A stretch of 64,000 nucleotides of DNA from Dehalobacter sp. DCA (GTDB lineage Bacteria; Bacillota; Desulfitobacteriia; Desulfitobacteriales; Syntrophobotulaceae): contig NC_018866.1 of the NCBI RefSeq assembly GCF_000305775.1, positions 1,054,001 to 1,118,000 of the forward strand, in the 5' to 3' direction. Positions 45,517 to 53,621 of this stretch are shown here, one piece after another (the stretch's first letter is position 1; each line of letters begins with the position of its first letter). Below the pieces are notes generated by a model, which did not search any database, was not told where the DNA came from, and saw only the letters and a program-made list of their open reading frames with translations. Position numbers and translations under genes: made by a program.

Positions 45517-47688
45517 TTATTCCCAATGTTCCAATAAACGCTGCACTGTACTGATCAATCCGGTCAGATCAGCAGAATATTGTATATAGCTTACTTGCTG
45601 GTTCCCACTGTACTGTATTGCTTCATCCGTTTCTTTAACCATCGATGGCGGCTGTATTGATGTCACAAGCAGCAGGATCCTGGAATCAGGCCAATGTGTG
45701 CGGCATTCAGCAATTAATGCTGACGTCTTCGGGCCGTCCTCCCCATCCGGTGATTCGGCAATAACGACTTTGGGATAAATTTCAAAGGAACCCATTTCAT
45801 CGGAACCTTGTAGCACCCTTTTCAGACCCGAAATCGTTGTTACTTTTACCCCAGTGCTCAAAAGGGCCTGCTCCAACGGATAATTAAACAAATTATCTTC
45901 CAGTGCGATCAGTACGTCGGTCTCACTGTTTTTTTCGTTTGCCGCCGGGGGGAAACTCATTGAAAAGACAGCGCCACCCTCTTCCCTGTTAAAAGCCGTA
46001 ATTTCACCGCCATGATTATGTACGATGGCCCGAACAATTGGAAGTCCAAGACCGGTTCCCCTTTCTTTCGTGGTAAAAAACGGACGGAATAAATTTTTCA
46101 TGGCTTCCGGCGTTAATCCCGGCCCGTTGTCTATGACATTGATACAAACCTGATTGCCGCGTTCTTCCAGCCGAATGATTACTCTTCCCCCGGCGTCTGC
46201 AGCCTGGACTGCATTTCGTACCAGATTCAGCATGACCTGCGTTAATTGTCCCGGATCAGCTGCCACTGGTGAGACCTTTCCTGTTTCCAGAATAATATCC
46301 GACTTTGTACCCATAGCTTCTCCTTGAAACAGCGGCATCAGTTCCTGGAGAAAAGCAACCGGGTCAATCGGTTCGGCTTCAATGTTGGATGGTTTTCCAA
46401 GCAGCAAAAATTCATTCAATAAACGGGTGACCCTGTCAAGTTCCCGCAAAACCAGGTCTTTATAATTGCGTGTCAGTTCAGGATCTTTCTTGCGGCCCAT
46501 GAGCTGTAGAAGCCCGCTTGCCGCACTGATTGGATTACGCAGTTCATGCGCCAGGACGCCCACCATTTTTGCAGTCGCCTCAAAACGTTCAGCCTGACGG
46601 GCACTCTCCTGCCAGCGGTAATAATCCGTCCGATCCTCCAACAGCAGCAGCCAGCCTCTGACTGTCGTTTCTTCCAGCAGCGGAGACACCTGCCAGTCAA
46701 CGCGGCAAATGTCGGAATCACTGTACTTATCCGGGAAAGAATCCATTTGCCCGCCAACCGGGATAATGGTATTGGAACGGATATAACCCAGCCACGGTCC
46801 CGGCCAATCAGCGATCGAGCTTCCGAGCAGGTCAACATTTGCACCATTCATCAATTGCTCTGCCTGTCTGTTGGCATAGATAATTCGATAATGACGGTCA
46901 ATCATAACAACTGCACTGCCAACCGCACCCAAAAGTACATCCAGCTGTTTCTTGAGCAGCCGGCATAAACAAACCCCATCAAAAGCAATGATACACTCTT
47001 CAGCCATTAGAGGGAGCAGAAATTCCGCCCGGCTGAAATCACGAGGCTGTAAAACGCCTAACTCTCCGTGTAAATTACCTTGGTTGATTTCAAAGACCGT
47101 TGTTTCAAAAGAATATTTATTTAAACGGGCCGCCTCTACCGCACGCTCATCTCCTTTGATCAGTAAGACAGAGAATCCTGAGTCTGCATACTCCAGCCAG
47201 CTGCCCTCTGCATCGAGCAGGATCATCAGAGCATTCAAAATAAGCTCAAGCAATTGATCCTGAACATTTTCTTCTCCGTGACAAAGAGATATAACAGTAT
47301 GGTTCAATTTACGCAGCGCAGATAATTCAACAGTCCGTATCTCTCCGCTAGATCCGGCCAGCGCATTCTGGAAGCTGCTGAGCATATTCGCAGCTAAACG
47401 GGCCCGGTCAGCCACGGAAAAATTCGATTTTCCCTGCCGGCAGGAAGAGCACTCCACTGCATCCAGAAAGAAACCTTCATTCAATGGCCAGCGAACAGGT
47501 TGCCGGCTGAAAGGTTCATACGTCTGATGACAAATGGGGCAGGACTCAGGCCTTTTCGTTAATAACGTGCCATCTTCAGATACAATCATCAATTTCAAAT
47601 GTAAGCCTGTTCCGATACATTCCAAAAAAATGTTCCAGCGTTCCGACTTGATCATTTCGGCTGCCTCAATCCACTCGGACACGGTCAT
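45517..47688 (-). CDS. Sensor histidine kinase with N-terminal CxxC pairs and C-terminal receiver-like domain
   Basis: A soluble 723-residue kinase; GGAGGACC precedes the ATG. An N-terminal zinc-ribbon-like part has CPICHQTYEPF and CSSCRQG (about 50-85). A GAF-like region, then a PAS domain (AVVMIDRHYRIIYANRQAEQ), precede the HisKA site (LAHELRNPISAASGLLQ) and the HATPase motifs NLVRNAVQAAD, IDNGPGL and GTGLGLPIV. The last 110 residues resemble a receiver lacking the phosphoacceptor Asp. No membrane helix is seen, so it probably senses a cytoplasmic signal. Divergent with the response regulator at 47873. Confidence 0.88.
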   Translation of the reverse strand: MTVSEWIEAAEMIKSERWNIFLECIGTGLHLKLMIVSEDGTLLTKRPESCPICHQTYEPFSRQPVRWPLNEGFFLDAVECSSCRQGKSNFSVADRARLAANMLSSFQNALAGSSGEIRTVELSALRKLNHTVISLCHGEENVQDQLLELILNALMILLDAEGSWLEYADSGFSVLLIKGDERAVEAARLNKYSFETTVFEINQGNLHGELGVLQPRDFSRAEFLLPLMAEECIIAFDGVCLCRLLKKQLDVLLGAVGSAVVMIDRHYRIIYANRQAEQLMNGANVDLLGSSIADWPGPWLGYIRSNTIIPVGGQMDSFPDKYSDSDICRVDWQVSPLLEETTVRGWLLLLEDRTDYYRWQESARQAERFEATAKMVGVLAHELRNPISAASGLLQLMGRKKDPELTRNYKDLVLRELDRVTRLLNEFLLLGKPSNIEAEPIDPVAFLQELMPLFQGEAMGTKSDIILETGKVSPVAADPGQLTQVMLNLVRNAVQAADAGGRVIIRLEERGNQVCINVIDNGPGLTPEAMKNLFRPFFTTKERGTGLGLPIVRAIVHNHGGEITAFNREEGGAVFSMSFPPAANEKNSETDVLIALEDNLFNYPLEQALLSTGVKVTTISGLKRVLQGSDEMGSFEIYPKVVIAESPDGEDGPKTSALIAECRTHWPDSRILLLVTSIQPPSMVKETDEAIQYSGNQQVSYIQYSADLTGLISTVQRLLEHWE

Positions 47689-47872
47689 GGTCCTCCTTTG
47701 CCTATCCTATCTGTACATAAGCAAATTCGACCAGAATTGATAATTTCCTTCCAGATATTACACTATTTTTCCATGTTAGTCTGATTAAGGAAACACGACT
47801 CGACACTATTCGCTCAATCCCGGTGTTATACTGAAATTAGTCCTAATCCATATTAATTTGGAGGATTGACAC

Positions 47873-48292
47873 ATGAATAAAATATTGGTCGTTGAAGATA
47901 ACCCCGTTATTGGAATGGTTATTCAAACCGTGTTAACCGATGAAGGACATCAGGTTGAAGTGCGGAAAAGCGCCATGGAAGGTCTGTACCTGATGTACAC
48001 CGGTTTTATTCCTGATTTAGTCCTTACTGATTTGATCATGAGAGAAATGGATGGCAGAGATTTTATCCAGAAAATGCGTAATGATAAAAAGCTTTGCAGT
48101 ATCCCTGCAGTCATTATTACGGCTTCAATCCCTAATGCAGAAAATTTGCCTGATAAAGATCAGTTTCAGGGGTTGCTGAGTAAACCTTTTGATCTGGAAG
48201 TTTTGGTCGATACCGTTGACAAGCTGGTAAATCATCAAACACCTGCAACCAATAACGCTGCACTTCAGGATTCGACACCGGTCGCAGTATAA
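47873..48292 (+). CDS. Single-domain response regulator
   Basis: A 139-residue CheY-like protein with GGAGGATT upstream. It has the acidic pair E8-D9, phosphoacceptor D53 (LTDLIM), T83 and K104 (LSKPF). There is no output domain; the last 25 residues are a short Thr/Asn-rich tail. It is divergent from the histidine kinase gene and is its probable partner. It might relay to another protein or act by binding, as Spo0F or CheY do. Confidence 0.88.
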   Translation: MNKILVVEDNPVIGMVIQTVLTDEGHQVEVRKSAMEGLYLMYTGFIPDLVLTDLIMREMDGRDFIQKMRNDKKLCSIPAVIITASIPNAENLPDKDQFQGLLSKPFDLEVLVDTVDKLVNHQTPATNNAALQDSTPVAV

Positions 48293-48643
48293 AGGGTGTA
48301 TAATTTGTATGATCAATGATTTCAAAGTAATCGCCGGAAAACTGATCACCATCGGCCGAACTGACAAAGGGTGTTTGTAATGCAGTTATTCCAGGACACC
48401 TCGTGGCGCACCCATGGATGGCACAACAGCCGAAAAGCAGATGGCACCATGTCGTCAACCTCAGCTTAGCTCAAAAAAATACTGATAACAGTCTAAGAAC
48501 TATTATCAACATCATAACGGTTAGAGTCACTCTTGTTTAGAGGTTCACCCCAATATTTTACATAGAGCCAAAGATGCAAAGACTAAAGTGTCTTTGCATC
48601 CTATTTCTTCTTGAGGATAATTTACATTAATAGTTGGCTCACC
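48293..48643. other. 351-base gap with possible micro-ORFs and a terminator
   Basis: No recognised gene. Two short overlapping frames are present on the plus strand. ATG at 48309 to the stop at 48380 gives 23 codons (MINDFKVIAGKLITIGR...). ATG at 48380 to the stop at 48469 gives 29 codons. Both starts follow AAAGGGTG-like sequences and are joined as TAATG. They resemble no family that I know and may be remnants. A hairpin terminator ends the gap at 48573-48600. Confidence 0.25.
48573..48600 (-). terminator. Terminator after galU
   Basis: GATGCAAAGAC (48573-48583) pairs with GTCTTTGCATC (48590-48600) around a 6-base loop. On the minus strand TTTGGCTC follows, and on the plus strand CTATTTCTTCTT follows, so it could work in both directions. 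Confidence 0.7.
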
Positions 48644-49564
48644 TTAGGAAGCAGCAATACCGCCTCTCTTCTTAGCTTCCCTTTGCTTAACTTTACTTCT
48701 TTCAAGATACAATTCCTCAAGATACTGCCCAAATTGATATCCAAGATCTGGAGATTCTAACGCAAATTCTACTGTAGCTTTTAAGTAACCAATCTTATCA
48801 CCTACATCATATCTTTTTCCTTCAAAACGGCAGGCGTAAACCGGTTCATCCTTGCCTTGAGCTTTTAGTGCGTCTGTTAGTTGGATTTCTCCTCCAGCTC
48901 CAGGCTCAATTCTCTCTAAATTTTTAAATATTGAGGGATTAATCACATATCGGCCCATGATCGCTAATCTGGAAGGTGCTTCTGTAACAGCCGGTTTTTC
49001 AACAAGATCCTTTACTCTCCAAACATCGCCAATATGATCAAGCGGGTCTACGATTCCATATTTATGCACGTCACTTTTGAGCACTTCCTGAATTCCAATC
49101 ACACTGCAGGAAGTTCTTTCAGCAACATTTATTAGTTGCTGGGTTGCCGGAATCTTAGCTTTGATAACATCATCGCCAAGTAAAACTGCAAAGGGCTCTT
49201 GTCCTACGAAAGACTTGGCAGAATAAATAGCATGCCCAAGACCAAGCGGTTTATTCTGACGGATATAGTGAATGTTAGCCATATTGGAAAGATTCTTGAT
49301 TTTTTCCAGAAGATCTAGCTGTCCTCTGCTCTCCAGATATATCTCCAGCTCCGGTGAATGGTCAAAGTAGTCAACGATCGGCCACTTGCCTCTTCCTGTA
49401 ATAATAAGAATGTCTTCTATTCCTGAGTCAATGGCTTCTTCAACAATATACTGAATCGTCGGCTTGTCAACAATCGGCAGCATTTCTTTTGGCAGTGCTT
49501 TGGTCGCTGGCAGAAATCTTGTACCGAGTCCCGCTGCAGGAATGACGGCCTTTTTTATTTTCAT
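48644..49564 (-). CDS. galU: UTP-glucose-1-phosphate uridylyltransferase
   Basis: GalU makes UDP-glucose, a donor for exopolysaccharide. About 306 residues from the ATG at 49564, which follows CAGGAGGG (another ATG lies two codons upstream). Motifs: AVIPAAGLGTRFLPATKALPKEMLPIVDKP near the N-terminus, FAVLLGDDVI and GRYVINPSIF. The length is normal. It is the last gene of the exopolysaccharide cluster in this orientation. Confidence 0.95.
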   Translation of the reverse strand: MKIKKAVIPAAGLGTRFLPATKALPKEMLPIVDKPTIQYIVEEAIDSGIEDILIITGRGKWPIVDYFDHSPELEIYLESRGQLDLLEKIKNLSNMANIHYIRQNKPLGLGHAIYSAKSFVGQEPFAVLLGDDVIKAKIPATQQLINVAERTSCSVIGIQEVLKSDVHKYGIVDPLDHIGDVWRVKDLVEKPAVTEAPSRLAIMGRYVINPSIFKNLERIEPGAGGEIQLTDALKAQGKDEPVYACRFEGKRYDVGDKIGYLKATVEFALESPDLGYQFGQYLEELYLERSKVKQREAKKRGGIAAS

Positions 49565-49608
49565 TTTCATCCCTCCTGATCCCAATTAAAAGTCAATTTT
49601 TGTAAAGG

Positions 49609-50338
49609 TTATTTTACTCGGTTGCTAAGTTTGATATGTCCAGCTTTTTTATTCTTAAAAAACCGTTCCGACTTGAAAAAATAATCATAAGAACCATAAT
49701 GCAATTTATAGTCACGCTTTTTAACTTTGTTCAGTACAACACCTAAAATACAGGAATTAAAGTTCTGAAGCTGTTCTTTTGCCCGTTTCAAATCAGGTAA
49801 TTTTGTAGAACCCATTTTTACAATTAGTAAAGATGCATCCACTTTGGAAGCTACCATCGCACCGTCAACAACGCTTGCTAACGCAGGAGTATCGAAGAGC
49901 ACAAAATCATACGCTTCATGCAGTTTCTGCATGATCTCTTCAAAGCGGGCAGAACTTAAAAGCCCAATTGGATTTAGAATATCACTGCCGCAAGATACAA
50001 AATAGAAGTTCGTAATATTTGTTTCACGAATTATATCTTTCAGATCAATCCTTCCGGTCAAATAATCGGAAAGGCCCGGCTGTGTATCTTCACTCAGTCT
50101 CTTTGCAGCGACTGGCTTTCGCATGTCCGCATCTATCAGTAATACTCTCCAACCTGAGTTTGCCATTGCTACCGAGAGTCCAATAGCCAAAGAAGTTTTT
50201 CCTTCACCCGGGTTATGGCTTGTCACAACAATTTTTTAATTTTTTATCAGTTTTTTGAATATATATATTCGCTGCCAGCATTTCAAATGCATCGCGAACA
50301 GCCTGATTTTTGTTATTATAAACGTTAAACGTTTTCAT
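49609..50338 (-). pseudogene. Tyrosine kinase of exopolysaccharide assembly, frameshifted
   Basis: The reading frame starts at the ATG at 50338 (GGAGGG upstream) and encodes AVRDAFEMLAANIYIQKTDKKLKN, then stops early. A second frame continues from about 50226 with TSHNPGEGKTSLAIGL (Walker A), LLIDADMRKP (Walker A') and VLFDTPALAS (Walker B). The shift lies in a run of six A (minus strand; T6 at 50232-50237), and removing one base joins the frames to read LKIVVTSHNPGEGK. BY-kinases autophosphorylate C-terminal tyrosines and control chain length with Wzz. It may be an error or a real loss. Confidence 0.8.
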
Positions 50339-50355
50339 TGAGTATTTATCCCTCC

Positions 50356-50997
50356 TTAGCGGATATCGTGTTCTGGAATCAAACCGATTACATAAAGGTT
50401 AAGTTCCTCTTCGATATCCTTTGCTGAACGAATCGATGTATCAAAATACTCAATTAAATAAATTATACTAATCGAAAGAATTAATCCTAAGAAGATTCCA
50501 AGAAGTGTCTTTACAGGCATATGATTCGATAACGGATCCTTAGGAACCTGCGCTTTATCTAAAATGGCAACCGCATTAATATTTGCGATCTTATTAATTT
50601 GATCCATAAATACTTGCGAAGTGACATTAGCTACAGTAGCAGCGATATATGGGCTGGAATTTTGAGCTTTAATGGTAAATACATTAGAATCTTTTTCAAT
50701 CTCAATCGTTATCATAGACATAAGTTGTATCTCGTCTATATCGTATCTTTTAATATCATTAGTTATTACCGATGTAATCGTCCTGCTGGATAAGATTTTT
50801 GAATATTGCTCTACGAAGGATTCATTCATCATACCTTGATCAATTTGAATATATAGTTTTGTATCAGCTTCATAGATCGGTTTTGTTAATTGACTGGTCA
50901 GATAACCGGCTCCCCCGCCTACGGCTACCAGTAGTACAATTAACCACCATTTTCTTATCATAGAAAAAAATACACTTTGGAAATCCACTCTATCCAT
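50356..50997 (-). CDS. Wzz/YveK-type polysaccharide chain-length protein
   Basis: The 213-residue protein has a short cytosolic start, a first membrane helix (WWLIVLLVAVGGGAGYLTS), an extracellular domain with KPIYEADTKLYI and KDPLSNHMPVKT, and a second helix (TLLGIFLGLILSISIIYLIEYF). In Firmicutes it partners the tyrosine kinase as a split Wzc. The C-terminus, DIEEELNLYVIGLIPEHD, is family-typical. It lies 17 bases before the kinase gene, so they form a two-gene unit. Confidence 0.88.
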   Translation of the reverse strand: MDRVDFQSVFFSMIRKWWLIVLLVAVGGGAGYLTSQLTKPIYEADTKLYIQIDQGMMNESFVEQYSKILSSRTITSVITNDIKRYDIDEIQLMSMITIEIEKDSNVFTIKAQNSSPYIAATVANVTSQVFMDQINKIANINAVAILDKAQVPKDPLSNHMPVKTLLGIFLGLILSISIIYLIEYFDTSIRSAKDIEEELNLYVIGLIPEHDIR

Positions 50998-51153
50998 CCT
51001 CTCTCACTATCTTATGGTTTGATGATTATATTGTATGGAAAGATGTAACGTAAAAAAGGTGTAATAGGATAAAATTCCATAAATAATTGGATTTCCCTTT
51101 ATTTCTTTTGCTTAGCAAAAAAAATAATTTATTTCTAAATTTTATGGTATAAA

Positions 51154-51194
51154 GGCCAGAAGATTAGAGGGATAATCCTTGTTATCTTCTGGCC
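51154..51194 (-). terminator. Terminator after the first GH26 gene
   Basis: GGCCAGAAGAT (51154-51164) pairs with ATCTTCTGGCC (51184-51194). On the minus strand the stem is followed by TTTATACC, a short T tract. A smaller inner pairing is possible. It separates the riboswitch-controlled gene from the Wzz gene. Confidence 0.65.
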
Positions 51195-51207
51195 GTCTTC
51201 AGTCTTC

Positions 51208-52170
51208 TTATCCTCGAAAAGCTGCAAGTGAAAATTCCGAAGTATCGATCGCACAATCCATATCATAATTGTCATTAAACCAAATATTTGCCTTAAGTCT
51301 AGGATACACTCCTGCCTTAATCTGAGCCTTCATATCCGTAATCCATGCAGCTTTACTACCACCTTGCTCAGACGAACCAATTTCTGCAATGATTATCGGC
51401 TTCGTAGAACCGCTTGCTAATGCCTTATAAGGCGCATCAAACACTTGTCTGAAAGTTTGCCAACTGCTCCACTGCTGAGATGTTCCCCAGTTATATCCAT
51501 CCACAGAAACATAGTCCACATAATTGTTACCAGGATATGCTCCCATATAAGTGGCGCTTCCTTTATTTTGATAATTTACGTTATACACGAACTTAACATT
51601 TGTTGCACCGTTTGCACGGAATATTTTTACGATCCTTTGGTATGCGCTCTTGTACGAAGCATTGGTATTTACGTTGCTATTTCCAACACACCAACCATAC
51701 CAATCTCCGTTAACCTCGTGCAGCGGACGAAGCCAAACTTCCGTACCATTTTGCCAAGATTTAAACTGCTGGGCAATTGTGGCGAAGTATTCATCCAACT
51801 TGCCATTGTTTATCTCAACAGTATTGTAATCTGTCATATCATCTTTCTTCAATTGCAGGGTGATCAAGTTAATTGCGCCTTCACTTTTAGCGGCATCCAT
51901 AAAATCTTCCCATTGGCTCACATCCTGTGTTGAATAAACAAAAGTGTGAATTACTTCACTGCGATGGTTAGCCAGTGCGTTAAAATCCTGAATAGCTGTA
52001 TTTCCCGACGAAGCCCATTCTCCCAGCCAGGCTCCAGTCATTACCGTTGTCGATGCCGTTGCTGTTCCCGGTGTTCTAGCCTTCCTTGCTGCTGCGGCAT
52101 CAGCAGTAGGTGTATAAAGTGCTAAAAACATAAAGGTAAATAATAGAAATACAGATATAAACTTTTTCAT
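51208..52170 (-). CDS. Secreted GH26-type glycosidase, copy 1
   Basis: A 320-residue protein with a signal peptide (FLLFTFMFLALYTPTADAAAA). The body matches glycoside hydrolase family 26 (beta-mannanase-like): the acid/base Glu is E152 in WLRPLHEVNGDWYGW and the nucleophile E263 in IIIAEIGSS. GH26 enzymes cut beta-mannan or related beta-glycans, including exopolysaccharides. Two c-di-GMP riboswitches lie upstream and AAAGGAG sits directly against the riboswitch end. Its own terminator makes it monocistronic. The substrate is unknown. Confidence 0.85.
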   Translation of the reverse strand: MKKFISVFLLFTFMFLALYTPTADAAAARKARTPGTATASTTVMTGAWLGEWASSGNTAIQDFNALANHRSEVIHTFVYSTQDVSQWEDFMDAAKSEGAINLITLQLKKDDMTDYNTVEINNGKLDEYFATIAQQFKSWQNGTEVWLRPLHEVNGDWYGWCVGNSNVNTNASYKSAYQRIVKIFRANGATNVKFVYNVNYQNKGSATYMGAYPGNNYVDYVSVDGYNWGTSQQWSSWQTFRQVFDAPYKALASGSTKPIIIAEIGSSEQGGSKAAWITDMKAQIKAGVYPRLKANIWFNDNYDMDCAIDTSEFSLAAFRG

Positions 52171-52178
52171 TAAAAAAA

Positions 52179-52265
52179 CTCCTTTCGGTAGCTGGCTGCC
52201 ATTTTACAGGCCCTTTAGCTTTGCGTCTCTGCCTTTCGACAGGTTTGCCTTTATCGTTTGAGAGT
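52179..52265 (-). promoter_or_regulatory. Class-I cyclic-di-GMP riboswitch, proximal copy
   Basis: On the minus strand the region holds the GEMM-I core: GGCAAACC, a short hairpin with GAAA, GACGCAAAGCTAAAGGGCC, then ATGGCAGCCAGCTACC (52187-52202). The ribosome binding site AAAGGAG (52179-52185) follows immediately, 8 bases before the GH26 start, so ligand binding could control translation of that gene. Identification is by conserved core; ligand binding is inferred. Confidence 0.85.
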
Positions 52266-52356
52266 GCTTTATTGTCTCAGGTAATCGTCGGCCGTATTTT
52301 ACCTAAAGACTTAAATGATTACCTCCAATTTCATTTTTCAAACAACAAAAAACTAC

Positions 52357-52436
52357 TTTTGGTAACTGGCTGCCATTTTACAGGCCCTTTAGTTTTGCGT
52401 CCTTGCTTTTCAGCAAGTTTGCCATTGTCAGTAATA
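52357..52436 (-). promoter_or_regulatory. Class-I cyclic-di-GMP riboswitch, distal copy
   Basis: The same core occurs again upstream: GGCAAACTTGC, GAAAAGC, GGACGCAAAACTAAAGGGCC, then ATGGCAGCCAGTTACC (52361-52376). It is followed on the minus strand by AAAAGTAGTTTTTTG, which may belong to an expression platform. Spaced about 90 bases from the proximal copy, with no gene between them, it forms a tandem arrangement. Confidence 0.82.
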
Positions 52437-52515
52437 GCTTTTTATTCGACAATCATCTGATTATATTTTGTCATATCATTTTATTATTGTCAATATATTT
52501 ACTAAATAATTTTTA

Positions 52516-53517
52516 TTATTCTTGATAAGCGGCTAATGAAGACTCTGAAGTATCAATTGTCCAATCCATCTCTTCAGAATTGCCATTGTCATTAAACCAA
52601 ATTACAGCTTTCAGTTCTGGATAAGCTCCAGTCTCAATTTGTTTTTTCATATCGGTGATCCAGTCAGCTTTACTGCCGCCCTTTTCTGTTGAAGCTACTT
52701 CAGTAATAATTACCGGTTTGTTTGAGCCCTTTGTCAGTGCAGTGTAAGCAGCATCAAATGTTTGCCGAAATGTTTGCCATTTGCTCCAAGACTGTGATGT
52801 TCCCCAGTTATATCCGTCAATTGAAACATAATCAACAAAGTTATCACCGGGATAAGCCCCCATATAGGAGGCCCCTTCCCCATTATTTTGGTAATTGACA
52901 TTGTACACAAATTTTACGTTAGTTGCTCCATTATCGCGGAATATGGTTACAATACGTTGATAGGCATTTCTGTATGTTTCATTGGTATTAATCTTGCTAT
53001 TTCCGATATTCCAGCCAAACCAGTACCCATTTGCCTCATACAAAGGTTGAAACCAAATCTCAGAGCCGTCCTGCCAATTCTTTAGTTGCTTGGCAATCTC
53101 GGTAAAGTATGCATCCAGTTCTCCTTTATTAATATCGACGGTACTGTATTGCTTTCCATTATTTTTCACTAAAATAATGGTTAGTAAGTTAATAGCTTCT
53201 TGTTCTTTCGTATAATCCATAAAGTCGGCCCAGTCATCCATATTCTGATATGAATAGATAAATGAATGAATAACCCCACAATGATGATTGGAAAGAATAT
53301 TGTAATTTTCAATATTTCTGTCCGTTGCAGAGGGCCATGTTCCCATCCATGCCCCGTACAACGTGTTTGATTCAGCAGATTGAGAGGAATTAGCCACAAG
53401 AGATGTCTCTCCAGCTCTATTTGTTTCCGCTAAGCTGATTTTGTTATTTAGGCAAGAGAGAAAAATAGTAAAAGTTACAAGAACAGTAATAAGTATCAGA
53501 GATATTGGCTTTCTCAT
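52516..53517 (-). CDS. Secreted GH26-type glycosidase, copy 2
   Basis: 333 residues from the ATG at 53517 (GAAAGGAG upstream); the frame opens at 53538. An N-terminal signal or anchor helix (LILITVLVTFTIFLSCL) precedes a GH26 body with IWFQPLYEANGYWFGW and VIITEVASTEKGG, where the two Glu are the catalytic pair. RPLHE of copy 1 is QPLYE here: the Arg and His beside the acid are replaced. It is about as long as copy 1 and nearest to copy 3. Confidence 0.82.
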   Translation of the reverse strand: MRKPISLILITVLVTFTIFLSCLNNKISLAETNRAGETSLVANSSQSAESNTLYGAWMGTWPSATDRNIENYNILSNHHCGVIHSFIYSYQNMDDWADFMDYTKEQEAINLLTIILVKNNGKQYSTVDINKGELDAYFTEIAKQLKNWQDGSEIWFQPLYEANGYWFGWNIGNSKINTNETYRNAYQRIVTIFRDNGATNVKFVYNVNYQNNGEGASYMGAYPGDNFVDYVSIDGYNWGTSQSWSKWQTFRQTFDAAYTALTKGSNKPVIITEVASTEKGGSKADWITDMKKQIETGAYPELKAVIWFNDNGNSEEMDWTIDTSESSLAAYQE

Positions 53518-53621
53518 TATAACTCCTTTCAATATCACCCAAGCAAAATAAAATCTACACTCCGATACATTATAGCATGCTTCAATATTAATTGGAATAA
53601 TAATCTATTTCTTTATCTTTA

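Larger units (their letters stand above)
52171..52515. other. 345-base leader holding two tandem riboswitches
   Basis: Almost the whole gap is the leader of the first GH26 gene. The two riboswitches occupy 52179-52265 and 52357-52436. Between them lies GGTAATC (minus strand) with GATTACC downstream, a possible stem, and TTGGAGG without a following start codon except for a seven-codon micro-ORF. The last 80 bases, next to the second GH26 stop, are A+T-rich and probably hold the promoter. Confidence 0.5.

Noticed and set aside
52201-52430. Recent duplication or mobile repeat, since two near-identical blocks occur about 175 bases apart
   Set aside because: Both blocks match the c-di-GMP-I riboswitch core, so they are tandem aptamers.
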